A program made the position numbers and the translations under genes. This document shows, piece after piece, positions 1 to 11,587 of a stretch of DNA of 64,000 bases (positions are counted from its first letter, which is position 1; each line of letters begins with the position of its first letter). The stretch comes from Helicostylum pulchrum (lineage: Eukaryota > Mucoromycota > Mucoromycetes > Mucorales > Mucoraceae): contig JAIXMO010000042.1 in NCBI GenBank assembly GCA_025677825.1, positions 1-64,000 on the forward strand, given 5' to 3'. The notes under the pieces were generated by a model. The model did no database searches, was not told the DNA's origin, and worked only from the letters and a program-made list of their open reading frames with translations.

Positions 1-160
1 TTCGAGAATTATGGCAATCCCTTTCTCTGTAAGAAAGATAGTTAGCGTTGCCAGGGAACCTGTTGTCAACAACCGTACTAATAGATTTTTTTTGTATTAA
101 GTGTACTGTATTGATTAAATACGAAAATTAGAAAAATTAAATAAAAGGCTATATATAATA

Positions 161-1860
161 TTAACTTGTTAGGCGAAAAAAGATGAATAATCGAGCTCCA
201 TTATTCAGTGGGTGTGTATATCGTTTTAAAATTATTAATGGTTGTATGATTGTCTTGTTGAAACATTGCGTATTAGATATATGGAACCGGGCTTTGTCGC
301 TGATAACACCGAACCAATAGTATTTCCAAATTGTAGAGTACGCAGTTCCTAGTATGATCAGTATATCATTTGGTAACGGTTTCATCTTGTTTGATCCGGG
401 TGCGCCGGTTGTACTTGATAAGCATGTTAAAACGGCCCAGACAGAGAGTTTCTCGGGAAACCTACTTTGCAGGCTTAGTAACACGAAGATATCAGACCGG
501 TAGTTCCATTTGTGGTCACAACCGACTATCATATGAAAAAGATCTTCCGAAAAGTCCATGGTATGGATGGTACAGGAAGGAGAAAGAAAAGCAGTTGGAC
601 TCCAAGCATGTAATTTTAGTTTAGCACCCATACAGTCCTGAAGTACCCGCCACCAAGGTGCAAAAGCCTTAGCCGTCATTGGAAGAGACCAAAACATTTT
701 CCAGAAGAAAGGGCGCAATAATAATCGCAGTGTAATTCTCATAGGAGGTCTAGGTTGATCAGAAATGGCATCATAATCTTTATGTAAAGATCTCTGTAAT
801 TCCTTGATGGTGATACTTACCACTTATACGGATGGTCGAAGAATATCCCGTTTTAAATTCCCACTGGTCGCAGTCAGTTAGCCAGTTTTCACTATATTTA
901 CTTGTAATTAAAGGTCTATATATTAAAGCAAGAGTGCTATTTACAAAATTAACACCTGCTAGTATCTGTAGTAGAGGAGGACCAGAAGAGGAGTCAGGCA
1001 TGAGACCTTCACAGTATTTTCAAAACAAAATATGAAAATTTCTTCATTTTACAGTACAGAATACTACGGCTTGCACTCCAGCAAAAGATGTCAGACAATA
1101 AGTACCTCAATGGTATTGTAATTTGTAGTTGTTCAGAGTTAATAGTAACACGTTGCAGTGGAAAATATAGATACCGACGCGGAAACCAATCTTGAGAAAC
1201 TGTAAGAGGCGAAAGTTTGTTTAATAGAGAGCTTAAGATTGATAGAGTACTGCTTTAAAAATCCGAGGATATAAAACCAAGGAAGGAGTAATGCATGTCT
1301 AGTATAGATTTGAAAGCAATTTACTAACCAACAAGAAACAAAATCCAAACCAGAAGGGCCCGATAATAATCTTTGAATATAAATCAAATGAAATGCGAGA
1401 TGCTGCTGTCAATATCAATCAGACCTAAACCACCATGTTTTCGAGGAAGACATAGTACCGAAAAGGAAGATCGCGACCAAAAAGGAAGAAAAAATTGAGA
1501 CACTATTGATTTGATGTTTTTAATCCATTTGGGATGAGCGAAAACTACTCGTAGAATGTGCCAGATCATACTTAACAATAATGTATTTGCTAGGTACGAG
1601 ACTAAATTTTGCTTGTACATTTTACTTATCAAATATTCTGGATATTTTTCACTCTTAAATACAGCCGCTACTTTACCTCTTTTGTATTTAGTGATATCGA
1701 TAAAATCAGAGATATCATTAACTTTCGTAAGGAAGCATTTATAAATACTAGGTAACTTAAAAGCATTACAATAAAAAGAAAAGAAATGAATATCCCTAAT
1801 TCGCTCTTTGCGACTATCACCAATACATCTCAACGTCATGGAAGTTATGAACACACCTGT
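161..1860 (-). mobile_element. Decayed LINE (non-LTR retrotransposon) reverse transcriptase C-terminal half
   Basis: Three minus-strand open stretches (about 1860-1384, 1387-1139 and 823-161) in different frames together resemble the part of a LINE polyprotein after the reverse-transcriptase palm. The first contains a segment like IWHILRVVFAHPKWIKNIKS followed by LPRKHGGLGLIDI, the pattern typical of the RT connection region in fungal and animal LINEs. The last carries WWRVLQ and a serine/cysteine-rich segment followed by Trp-rich sequence, as in the C-terminal zinc-knuckle tail. Frames are interrupted by stops and shifts, and no RT YxDD motif or endonuclease domain is present, so this is a 5'-truncated, inactive copy. 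Family assignment comes from remembered pattern similarity. Confidence 0.6.
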
Positions 1861-4440
1861 ATTTAAGACGTGAGTTATTTATCCGAAGACAGTAAACTTA
1901 TTTATGACTTGGCCAACCGAGGTGGTAAAGAAAAAAAAAAGAAAATATGATGTGCACATCTTTCAAAAGAAGCTTTTCCCTGGCGGATGATGGTGCCAAC
2001 GGATACGGTTCGCTTAAAACTGGAACAACCACAGCAAGTAAAAGGTAAACGCACCACACTTTTTTGATTGACCGTTGAAGCAATAGAATGATATCACAAA
2101 CATATATCGTTGAAAAATTTCAACGCTATCGTGCGTCGGGATATCTTCAACGATCGATACCCTACCGTTGTATCGTCGCATCGATCGGTATCGTCACGCG
2201 TTGAAACTGCTATATATACTTCTGACAGATTCTTAATTTTTGCACTGTTAGTGTTTTTCATATAAAGAGTTACACTAGTAAAAGGAAAAAAAGGTACCCT
2301 CAAAATCGAACACAATCCATGTGTATTTGGAGTATCAATAAAAGGAAAAGAAATCTACTTTTTTAAAAAGGGGGTTTTATTGTTTCACAAATAACAAAGA
2401 GTAATTTGTTTTTATAATTACTTGAATCCTAGATTATGCAGTCTGCATTGACTAATAATAAATGGATCATTTTGTTCCTGGTAAACTAATATCTTTGGTA
2501 CCTTTTTATACGAACCATCCTTTTAATCTATAAATGGGATATTTAATACAATGGTTTTACACAGAATCGTATAAAACAAATATATGATTCCAGTAGAAAT
2601 TAGTTTTTTTTTTTCCGCTTAAGAACCAAGAAAAAAAAACACGCAAACAACCTCATTTAACAACAACGAATAATACTAAAATCCAGGCAGGGCATTTTTT
2701 TGCAGACACGAAAAAAAATTATTTAACCTTTTTTTAACCTTTTTTCACCTCATGTCTTCTAATCTCTACAATATGTACAATACACATTGCTGTTTTCTCT
2801 GAAAGTCGACCGGTCAACACTGCCTAATATTGCTCAAGACGATATTTTGAAACTAGACATTCAGTTTGATGGCGGGTATTGCAATAGCTTATTGTTGTGC
2901 TACTCACTTACTTCTTTTGGCACAAAGGCGATTGTCTTTTTATGCAGCTAACAACCTGTCAGGTATAAATGTAAGTGTACATAAACATTATCTAAAAACG
3001 CTCAAGTAAATCTAGTTTTGGCCTTCACTTCTTGCTCTTTTACTTTGATTAGCTTTAATGCTGATCATTTTGAAACATTAAGCATCTGAAGGGGGGGGGG
3101 GGTTTCTGCAATGTGTACATTGAGCAAAAAAAGCTTTCTAGTTTACTAAACTAATACTTATAGTAGCTTTTTTAAGATGCTTCTTCATGGCACTGTATAC
3201 TTCCGCATTGTGGTGGTTGCTCCTTTTATTCTAATGTTCGCGGTAATACTGGTAACTCTGGGCACTAAAAAAAAACCCCCCTTCTTCCACTTGGTATCTC
3301 TCAAAAGTACAATGGCTTGTTGTGGTGTAAGTCTTAAGGCAAATCCTGGTACAGCAAGAAACCCTCTTCCAGTTGGTGTCTTTCAAAAGTACAATTGCTT
3401 GTTGTAATTATGGTTTATCAAACGGTTACCTTATTTAGATGTGTCAAGGGCGAGATTTGTGAACGTAGCGTCGGGTGCACTATTGCTTCAACCTTGCTCT
3501 ATCAAGGGTATTGGCTGTGGGGTACACAGTTACTGAATCTTTGCTCTATTTAGGGTATTGATTGTGACATTTCTCGTTAATCTCTGCTTTATTGTCTAGC
3601 TTCACGTTGTAAATACTGGTAAACTACTTTATAATAAGCTTGTCTTTCAAAAAACCTCGGGTACAGTCTGGTCAACGGTAATTCACGCTTGGTTCAACTC
3701 CTGGTACAGAAAGAGAAACCCCCTCTTCCTCTTCCTTTGGTGACAGAGTAGATCTTCATCTCGGTAACCTGTCAGAGTGTTTTTTTTTCGGGAAAGGTAA
3801 AAAGTAAATTTTGTATACTGTTTGAAGTAAAAAAATGACAGACAGCTAATATAGTCACGGTAACTAGTAGTTACATAACTTTCAGACGTCGTACGGCTGC
3901 AAGATTACTGGCGTCCCTTTACTTGGGTTCTTGGGAAAAAAGGGGTTCCACTTGATGTTTTCAAAGTACAAGTTTTTCATAATGCGTCTATCGGGTGGGT
4001 TACTTTATGGTGACATGCCGACCACGGAGGAAAGCATTACGTGCGGCTGAAGCGATCCACTTCTTCTATCCTCTGAATAGTATGCCTTAAGACGTATTGA
4101 TTGGGTTACCTATGTGTGAAAGCAATTTCATTGCTGCTGGAATGTTCACTTCCAATTATCCTCATAGCAAACCCTATTTAAACGTGTTACTCCACGACTA
4201 GAGATAGCTCTCGTTATCCCTTTCGTTGCACTATTTTCAAAGATCCATATCGTAATCACGAGATAAACACTTTAAATTAGTTTGCAACTTTAAAGGCTAC
4301 AAGTTGACTTTGTTGGTTTTTTTTTTATCGTCGAATGGCATCTCCATTACGTTAATCTCTGAAAGTTTCTACAGGTAACAAGTTTAAGCATCATTATAAA
4401 TAGCGTTTGGTACTGAATTTCTTTTTTTCTAAAGAGAGTA
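1861..4440. other. Intergenic, AT-rich, no gene seen
   Basis: No reading frame here shows recognisable protein similarity. The stretch has many T and A homopolymers, an uninterrupted G run at about 3092-3102, and a block of degenerate repeats near 3280-3740 (listed separately). Confidence 0.5.
3280..3740. repeat. Degenerate interspersed direct repeats
   Basis: Two copies of a roughly 50-bp phrase, containing TCTTCCAcTTGGT then CAAAAGTACAAT and GCTTGTTGT, lie at about 3285-3335 and 3362-3410. The phrase CCTGGTACAG followed by A/G-rich sequence and CCCTCTTCC recurs at about 3346 and 3702. A second phrase, TTGCTCTAT then AGGGTATTG, occurs at about 3495 and 3540. Copies differ by several substitutions, so the array is old. 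Confidence 0.55.
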
Positions 4441-5600
4441 CAAACTGATGGTAGCTATTTATTTTAAGCATGGGATGGCTGTTAAAACAGATGTAGTCGT
4501 TAACGTAGATGTAGAAAAAGCAACATATTTTTTTTTCTTTCGTTTTAAGCAAAAGGTAAATTTTGAAAATAATGCAGGCTTATTCATATTAGCGTTTTCT
4601 AGTTTTCATTCTCAACCACTGGATGATTTACTGCTTTGGAGATGGAGCATAATCTCAGGACTCTTGTATCAAAATCGGCCATCCCCTTACACTCTCAGAG
4701 TTACTCCCAAAAACTATCCTATAATGACGCTATTTCATGCATTGTGATATGGTTAGATAAATATCTATAATAAGGTAAACTAGTTCGTTTATTTGAAAAG
4801 ATCACGAGCTAAACACAGTAATTTTTTATTATTTAGGTGTTGATTATTGTATTTGCAAGCCTTAGAGGATGAAAAGGAGCGGTAGCCAACTGTTATACTT
4901 ATCATCTCGTATCCGTCAACAATGCGATATACATCCAGAAATCCCTACAAGATCAAGGTCATCGTATTATTCACTCTTCCTTAACCGCCGTCCTTCTATC
5001 ATTGAATCCTTAGATCTACTTCTTCAAGCCATTGACCACTCACTACAAAACTTTCAAGAAGAAGCTACTTTTGGCGTCGTGAATATCACTGTTAACTATC
5101 ACTCATATTAATTTTACTGGCGAAACTTTTTTTTTTTTCTGTTTTTTTTTGTATACACAGAAGAGTAATCATAAGGTGTATGTCAGTAGTTATAGCGGAA
5201 ATGAGTAGAGCTTGGGATTATCAGCCTCATGTCAATACCGATTTTTATCCTATCAATCGATCAATAACACTCCCGGAATTACTCACAATCTACAATGGTA
5301 GCTAGGTAAATATCAAGCTGTATTTCGCTTTTTTTTCTACCCTAGTACCTCCATCTCACTAATTAGGCAATGACAAAAATTAATAGTGAGTTACATAAAC
5401 TGTTTCAAGTATTCGAAAGTTTTTAAAGATGGCGAGTTTAAGCTATGTTTTTTATTCTTCTTTTGGCTGTATTTTTCGGTATTAGAAGGTAAGCTAATTA
5501 GTTCATTCGTTTCGAAAACAACAAAAGCTAAATGCAATATGTTTTACCGCTTAGGTGCTGAACAATTGTTAAGATGGAAGTATTTGCAAGAATAAGAGAA
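4441..5600 (+). other. Small open frames of unknown status
   Basis: Three short plus-strand frames could be exons or chance: about 4448-4747 (99 codons), 4869-5111 (80 codons, with a leucine/isoleucine-rich helix-like part) and 5180-5305 (about 41 codons). The 4869 frame has the most protein-like composition. I cannot link the frames with convincing splice sites and recognise no family. Confidence 0.2.
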
Positions 5601-6480
5601 AAAAAAGGAGCACATATTTTATAGTTTATATATTTTGACCGTTTTTTTCTTAATAATTTTTTATTTTTTTTTGAGTGGGGAAACTCTACCTCTTTAAAGA
5701 AAAAAGGGGAGAGGGAACTCTGCTTTTTTTTATATAAAAAAATAGGGGGAGCCTCTGCCATTTTTTTTTTACGATTTGCGCTAGAAAATCGGCTCATAAG
5801 GTATACAGCTATAAAGCCTCTCTAGCCTTGGCTAAACTGGTAATATTAGAAATAAACTTCATATAATGTATTATTATTTCTCGTTTATCCACTTTTGTGT
5901 GCAAGTAGATTTCATAAAAGGAAGCTTTCAGCATGAATCGACATATAAGTATGACATACTTATTATGAAACAAATTTATTCATAAAAAGTACGTGAAAAG
6001 TAATGCCCCACGCTTCTTTTTCTGAGCGCGCACAACGGGAAATTTTGGCTGAGATTTTAATTTTTTTAAAAGTTGAAAAAAAAAGTTCAACTTTTATGTC
6101 GGTTTTGCAAAACATATAAAAAAGTTGAAAAAAAATTCAAGAATTTTACAACTGTATACAACTTTTTTACATTTACTCTGAAAGGTCCAGCATCATGCGT
6201 TCTCATTTTTTCATTTGTTTATACACTCACTTTTAAAACTTTTATTACTAATACTTTTTACATTATGTTTATTTTATTATACAAATGATTACTTTATTTT
6301 ACATATAATATCTATTTAAATAAAATGATATAGAAATTCACGATAATATCTCAGGCATACTTAACTTCATTACTCATGCCTTGCTTTATAATCGTCTATT
6401 TAATGTGATGCTTTACATTAGAAATTTAACTAAATAGTAGAAGTCCCTCTTTCAACAATACACTTACCATCATTTCTTAG
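5601..6480. other. AT-rich spacer with homopolymer tracts
   Basis: Very AT-rich, with repeated T and A runs (for example around 5640-5770 and 6060-6140). Open frames here translate mainly into Lys/Phe homopolymers and are not supported as genes. Confidence 0.4.
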
Positions 6481-7320
6481 GTTCTTCTAAGCTTTATTTT
6501 TTTACTTCCACTGGTTGGTGTTGTGGTGGCTTCTACTAATAATGCACTGACTGTCGGTCTACTAAATCTACAATTAATATTAGTCTTTATATTTGTATAC
6601 CTGTAGTTTTCTTCTTGGTCGAAGGCCGTTCTCTCTTTCTTTGAATTGCTTTAGTGGCAGCTTCACCTAGTACACATATTAAGGGTTAGTATAGTCAAGT
6701 TTTTTTTTTAAAAAAAGATATAGTTAATATGACATACCTTCAGCACGCTCAAGTAGTGGACCTTCAACAATAGGGTTTTCTAGACTAGGATCCAACAAGA
6801 GAGCAACGATATTTGATAGAAGTCCCTATGTATAAAACGTCAGTAACTTGGCAAAGTTAATAGGTTTTTTTTTAACAAATCGTACCTCTTTTTAATAGTG
6901 TACATGACAGGGTTGAGCACACCGATGTTCACACTATCTTCGCAGCAACCGTCAAATTCTTCTTTTGTCATTGACCTTCCAATAACCCTTTCAGCAAGCT
7001 TGTGATAAGTCTCCTAAAAAAATGAGTGGGGGCCTTCAAAGTTTCCTTAGTAATACTCCTTAACGAGTACAAGTTGTCCGAAAACAAACCGTTCTATTCA
7101 ACACTACCAGTAGCTTCACCCGCAAAGCGCGGGCTAGACACAGACAGGTCATTTCCTACGGAAGAATAGATCATATTAATTTTATTTTTTAAAGAAGACA
7201 GTTCCTCTTTCAAAGACATATTTTCCTCTTTTGCGGCTATTGCTTCTTCTCTCAAATCATTGATTGTTGCACCAAGATTATCCGGCTTTCCTGAAATACT
7301 TTGCGATTCGTTCATAATAG
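6480..7320 (-). pseudogene. Possible broken spliced gene with N-terminal coiled coil
   Basis: On the minus strand a 73-codon frame (7315-7094) starts with ATG and encodes a Glu/Lys/Leu heptad segment like a coiled coil. Downstream (about 7017-6500) are two or three stretches bounded by plausible GT and AG sites, including one reading SNIVALLLDPSLENPIVEG and a basic tail. The exon phases do not join without a stop, so either the model is wrong or the gene is broken. I do not recognise the family. This is recorded as a low-confidence coding relic. Confidence 0.25.
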
Positions 7321-7747
7321 TTCTTTGGATGACCTCAACTTCTTGAAGCTAATAAAAATATCCCAAGAGAGATCAAAATATCATAGGTCCCAACTAAAAG
7401 AAAAAGCCATATATCGATGATGAAGTAAAAACCCAAAACATCAGAGAAATCCATTAATCTCTTAAACTGAGTAAAAAAAAAGAAAAAAATCGGAAATTCG
7501 ACTGACTCTTAGGAAAGCTATGAAAACAAACACTATTTTTTTATTTTAAACTAGGTCTTGCCCGGGCGAAATATTTTATTTGAGAGAATTTGATAAGTTA
7601 GGGTAGATCCGCTGTATTTTGGAGTCCTCTTCTGGAGTAACTCATAATTTTCTTTGATGATCATAAATGTTTTCTTGTACATATGTATATTATATATTCG
7701 AGTGCGAGCAGGAAAAAAAAGGTACGATTACAAAGGAAAGTTTTAAG

Positions 7748-8639
7748 TTAGAAGCATTTTTTATCACTGTATTTGGGTTGCCCCACGTTGTTCTCGTGGA
7801 CCAGTTGAGTAATACCGACATTTTTACGCTTGCAAGTCTGAAGTAAATCCTGCGCACTTTTAAAAGGTAAACGAACAGTTATACCTAACTGGTTATCAAT
7901 GCAAATTGGTTTCTTCGCATGATGGTAAGTGTTTTCGTAATTCAATTGCGTCGGCTCGTTTACAATAAATCCGCCGCCAATAAAGTATTTATTAGTAGCA
8001 ATCATATTAGCATCAGAATCAAATGCGCAAAACCGAATACCATTTAAATGTTGTGGCAGTGTTTTAAAGTAATTGAATATTAAATGTCTATCTGGATTAA
8101 AGTGTATATGATGTGTACCATCTAACTGAATGGAATGGGTGGTATAAATCTGCTGAACACGAGATTGAATTGTAGATGTTTTTACTGATTCCGCAGATTC
8201 TCCCTCGATACCCATTAGAATTGATTCCGGCGTCCCGTGGCCCTTCCCAGTTAAAGCTAAAGAGCCAAACATGTCTACATGCAAATGTTAATTATTTCCC
8301 AATTTAGAAATATAAGTTGATTTTCAACAGTGTGAATAATCTAACTTTTTGTGTTACTTTACCAACGCGAAGTGTATAAACTTTTGAAAGCATATTGTGT
8401 TGTTTTAAATCCTGAATAAATATTTTAGAGGCGCTCATGGGACCTACTGTACGTGATGAAGACGGCCCGATGCCAATAGAAAATAAATTAAATGTAGAAA
8501 CGATATTATGGTGGTCTATATCATTGTATTCTTCAGTGGTTGCAGTTGCTACTGTAGATAAGAATAATTTTTGATATCTAATACACGTTGTGGAACCTAA
8601 ATTGTGTCTTGAAAGTAACTTTGGAATATGTTTAACCAT
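7748..8639 (-). pseudogene. Truncated L-serine dehydratase (iron-sulfur type), beta domain only
   Basis: Two exons (8639-8363 and 8274-7748) join across an 87-nt GT-AG intron in frame to give about 267 codons. After an N-terminal stretch that could be a mitochondrial presequence comes FSIGIGPSSSRTVGPM, then FGSLALTGKGHGT and later a FIGGGF segment: the hallmarks of the N-terminal (SDH beta) domain of bacterial-type, 4Fe-4S L-serine dehydratase, which deaminates serine to pyruvate. Family members normally read GPSSSHTVGPM, so the His is Arg here. The frame stops soon after the FKSAQDLL helix, and the catalytic C-terminal domain with the cluster cysteines is absent up to 7,500. It is therefore most likely a non-catalytic, truncated copy. 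A regulatory fragment is possible but unsupported. Confidence 0.7.
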
Positions 8640-9165
8640 TTTTTTCTTATATATAAATGTGATAATAATGAAAGAGAGAAACCTTAACATTTCGTCAATA
8701 TTTATACTTTTTTCTCATCGACAATTATACCCTTACAGTAAACATGAGTATTTTTTGCGTTAATATATTACCAAATAATGATTTATTCACACGCGATCGT
8801 ATCGTCCAGTAAAAAACCAATACCAATGCAGAAATGGGATTATGTCTCTTGCCGAAGGGAAATGATAAACAAGTAGTACAAACTCTTCATCTTTTAGATC
8901 GGAAGTATGTCTAACATAATCCTTTGTTTCAGATTCGGAAGTGGTATTGTATTCTGTAGAAAAAAAAATGCATCTTTTATGCTATCAGAATGTTGACTTG
9001 TTGGCTCGACATATTTTTTTGTTGTTGACCGTTTTTAAGAATGAATCAAGGTTGTAATTCCTTACATGTCATATTATCACTTGTTGCGGATCATATACAT
9101 TTCTCTGTACACACCCATTCAGCTAAGCTCTTCCATACATTAGTTATCACCGTTCCTTAACCCTT
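8640..9165. other. Intergenic, nothing recognised
   Basis: AT-rich sequence upstream of the serine dehydratase fragment. No protein similarity was recognised on either strand. Confidence 0.4.
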
Positions 9166-9169
9166 CCAA

Positions 9170-9725
9170 TATACTTAGTTTAAAAAATTACGTTTACTAC
9201 CTTCGAGGTGCACCAGCTACCAAGTTAATCGACACCCTTGATACCCTCACTACCCACCACAACATGGAGCTTATAATAGTAGAATATTCCAGCGGAATTA
9301 CGAAAGAGAATACCGCTCACTCAATCCAAGATACTATAAAGATTCTTGAGCGTGGTATATCTTCTCGTCGTAAAGAAGCGTCACATTGCCAAAAGGCATC
9401 GATTACAACATTTAAAAAGCTCAAAGTATACGGAAGTAGATAATCAGATCCCAAGTAGCATTTAACAAGATATCAATGCACGATAAACACTACTGGCAGA
9501 GTGTATAATTAAGAACAGCCAAATTACCAACATTATGGTGTGATCGAATTTTCTACATTCAATACCTTGAATTGCTCGCTACTGTTTACTGAAAATCATA
9601 TTTTTTATAGTTCTATTTGTTTTTTTTAGAACGCTTGTCAAGAGGTTCAATTAGTCCAAAAAGAGTTGGCCAAAGAAAATATGGGACTTGTCTCGTTTAA
9701 TGGTCCTACCGTTGGCTCAGGTATT
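9170..9725 (+). pseudogene. Degraded repeat-type protein, family of unknown function
   Basis: The plus strand reads GAPATKLIDTLDTLTTHHNM, then an ELIIVEYSSG strand and a SIQDTIKILERGISSRRKEA helix. It continues after a shift with DKHYWQSV and later LPTLWCD. It looks like eroded protein rather than chance, and from memory resembles a family repeated many times in Mucoromycota genomes. The ELIIVE strand would suit a nuclease-like fold, but that is speculation. Stops and frameshifts occur from about 9440 on. A separate well-spliced-looking piece lies at about 9630-9720 (AG before, GTATTG after). Confidence 0.35.
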
Positions 9726-9929
9726 GCAAATAATTGTTTTTTTTAAAAAAAAACCCCTCTTACCTTTTTACTTTTATCAGTTCAAAATTAAATAACTACG
9801 TACAGACTTTTCTTCCGGTATCTCCCTCCTCAGACCAGTCTCTGGCTGAAATATTTTTGAGTAACTCTAAACACTCCTTGGAAACGCAACTCATAATTAA
9901 AGGAAATTGGTGGGGGGGGGGGAAACACA

Positions 9930-10797
9930 GTGGGGGTTAACGGTTTTCTCTCGGACCACAGGGTTCATTCGAAGTATTTTGATCAAAAAGGAAAACAACA
10001 AGAATCGTTACAGAAATATACACTTTCGAGTAAAATATTTGAAGAAATCACGGTCTTTAACAAAGTGAAGGATACTGAGCCACATGTAATAAAAATGGCT
10101 TTGGCCAAGTACTCCACAAACTTTAAAAATATGGAATATAGTGGGACCCTTCCACCAAATATTGAATCAAAAATTGTCAAGAACAGTATAGATTACCTTA
10201 CATCAGTAAATGAAGTAGACGATTGGAAAAAAAGCTGTCAGACCTGACATTGATACGCTCCGCAATTTCTATTATTCACCCAAAAGAATCAAGAAAAAAA
10301 GAGCAAAGGAGCTAATAAAAGAAAGTTTCTAGATCGCCTTTGTGAAAAAGAAAGCTATCATGTCTTACCCTTGAAAGGTGTTAAGAGAATTATGTTTGTC
10401 GGAGACAGAGGGTATGGTATCGGTTCAAGATTAAAAGGGTTTAACCGCTGTGGTGGTATATGGAAGCCAAAACAGCATTCAAGGTACTTAGCTTCCTGTA
10501 TTACCAACAAACATAACATGTCGCAAACATATTTTTACTGTTTTAAAAAACTCGATCACCCATTCAAAAGAATCAAAGACAAGCAAAGACTAGAAAAAGT
10601 GAAAACTATCAACGATTCGTTTATTTGTTATAACCAGTCTTGCCCATCTGTCTATTTAAACTAATCCACACACGGGAGAGATTCACTTTCTGCTGTAGCA
10701 ATAGCTTTCTCTGGTGCTCGCTCTGTTATACTTGGTATGACGTGTCCTCATTCCAATCAGATAAATACTGATGAATTTTATCTTTTTCTGTAAAGGA
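9930..10797 (+). pseudogene. RuvC/zinc-ribbon transposon protein (TnpB/Fanzor-like), copy 1, broken
   Basis: Reads in pieces of shifting frame. Piece 9930-10247 includes IKMALAKYSTNF, matching MKQALVKYTVNF of the copy at 18-22 kb. Next come RNFYYSPKRIKKKRA and FVGDRGYGIGSRLKGF. A zinc-ribbon-like part follows with C-x2-Y/C-F-K-K-x-D-HP and C-x-NQS-C, then HGRDSLSAVAIAFSG. That last motif fits the RuvC-III Asp of TnpB/Fanzor nucleases (RD-x2-SA). The middle region that should carry RuvC-I is missing, and shifts occur near 10,247 and 10,320. An in-frame TAA at 10,662-10,664 sits just before the RuvC-III motif. A G10 run lies just upstream (9911-9922). Clearly inactive. Confidence 0.65.
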
Positions 10798-11587
10798 AAC
10801 AAGGAGCGGCCTACCGTAGATGATGCGTAATACTTTTTATAGGGTGAGTTTTTATTTTTCTGTCAGTCTTATTAACCTGATACTCTTACAGTATTAATGT
10901 GTTTAAAAATAGTACGAAACGTTGAGTATGATTTATATCAGTACTCAAATAGCACTTAAGATAATCAAATTAGTTAATGGCTTTTACCAAAAGTATTTGA
11001 GTTCAACCAACCAATAATATTTCGTTGTTGTCGTCGTGCGACTTATTATTATTCTTTTCTCTTTCCCCTTTCGTTTCACTACACTTTCTTAATGGTTAAG
11101 TTCGTTTATCATGTATCGCGCACTATATAAAGCTATGTATTTTTGTACTGGTATACATTATCTTGCTATAAACTTGCATGTTAAAACCATTGGTGTATAC
11201 TCACGTGCAAGTAGCTTTGGTGTTGGTCTCTTCTCTTATCAATTTACGTGTTGGCAACTACAGTGCTTATCTATTCTCTTGGCGTTAGCCCTCTAGTTTA
11301 TAAACTTATGCGTTAGTAAATTTTTGGTTTAATAAATAGTAAACCAATTATATTGGTCATCCCCACCTAATTATTTAACCTTAAAGCATTTTACATTTTT
11401 TATATCATTAAAGTGGTACAGAAAAGCAGGGAAAAATCTTACCGTTATTTGGTAATCATCCCTAAATTGGAGTAAATGCAGAAGGGCTTAGAATTAAGTG
11501 CTACGGTAACCTTTTAATATCAGTAATTTATACAAAACTTAAAACTTTTTCATAATAATTAAGATCCTCCTTCTTTCACTTTTTTTT
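10798..11587. other. Intergenic region upstream of the Zn2Cys6 gene
   Basis: AT-rich spacer that should include the promoter of the downstream regulator. The open frame at about 11,111-11,296 is not supported by any recognised similarity. Confidence 0.4.

Noticed and set aside
3645..3725. A tRNA-like B box (GGTTCAACTCC) near 3,693
   Set aside because: The T stem pairs poorly, no anticodon arm or acceptor stem can be drawn around it, and the same phrase belongs to the degenerate repeat block.
6480..7020. Possible ubiquitin-conjugating enzyme fragment (LLLDPSLENPIVEG)
   Set aside because: The resemblance is a few residues only, no HPN or active-site Cys is present, and the exon phases fail.
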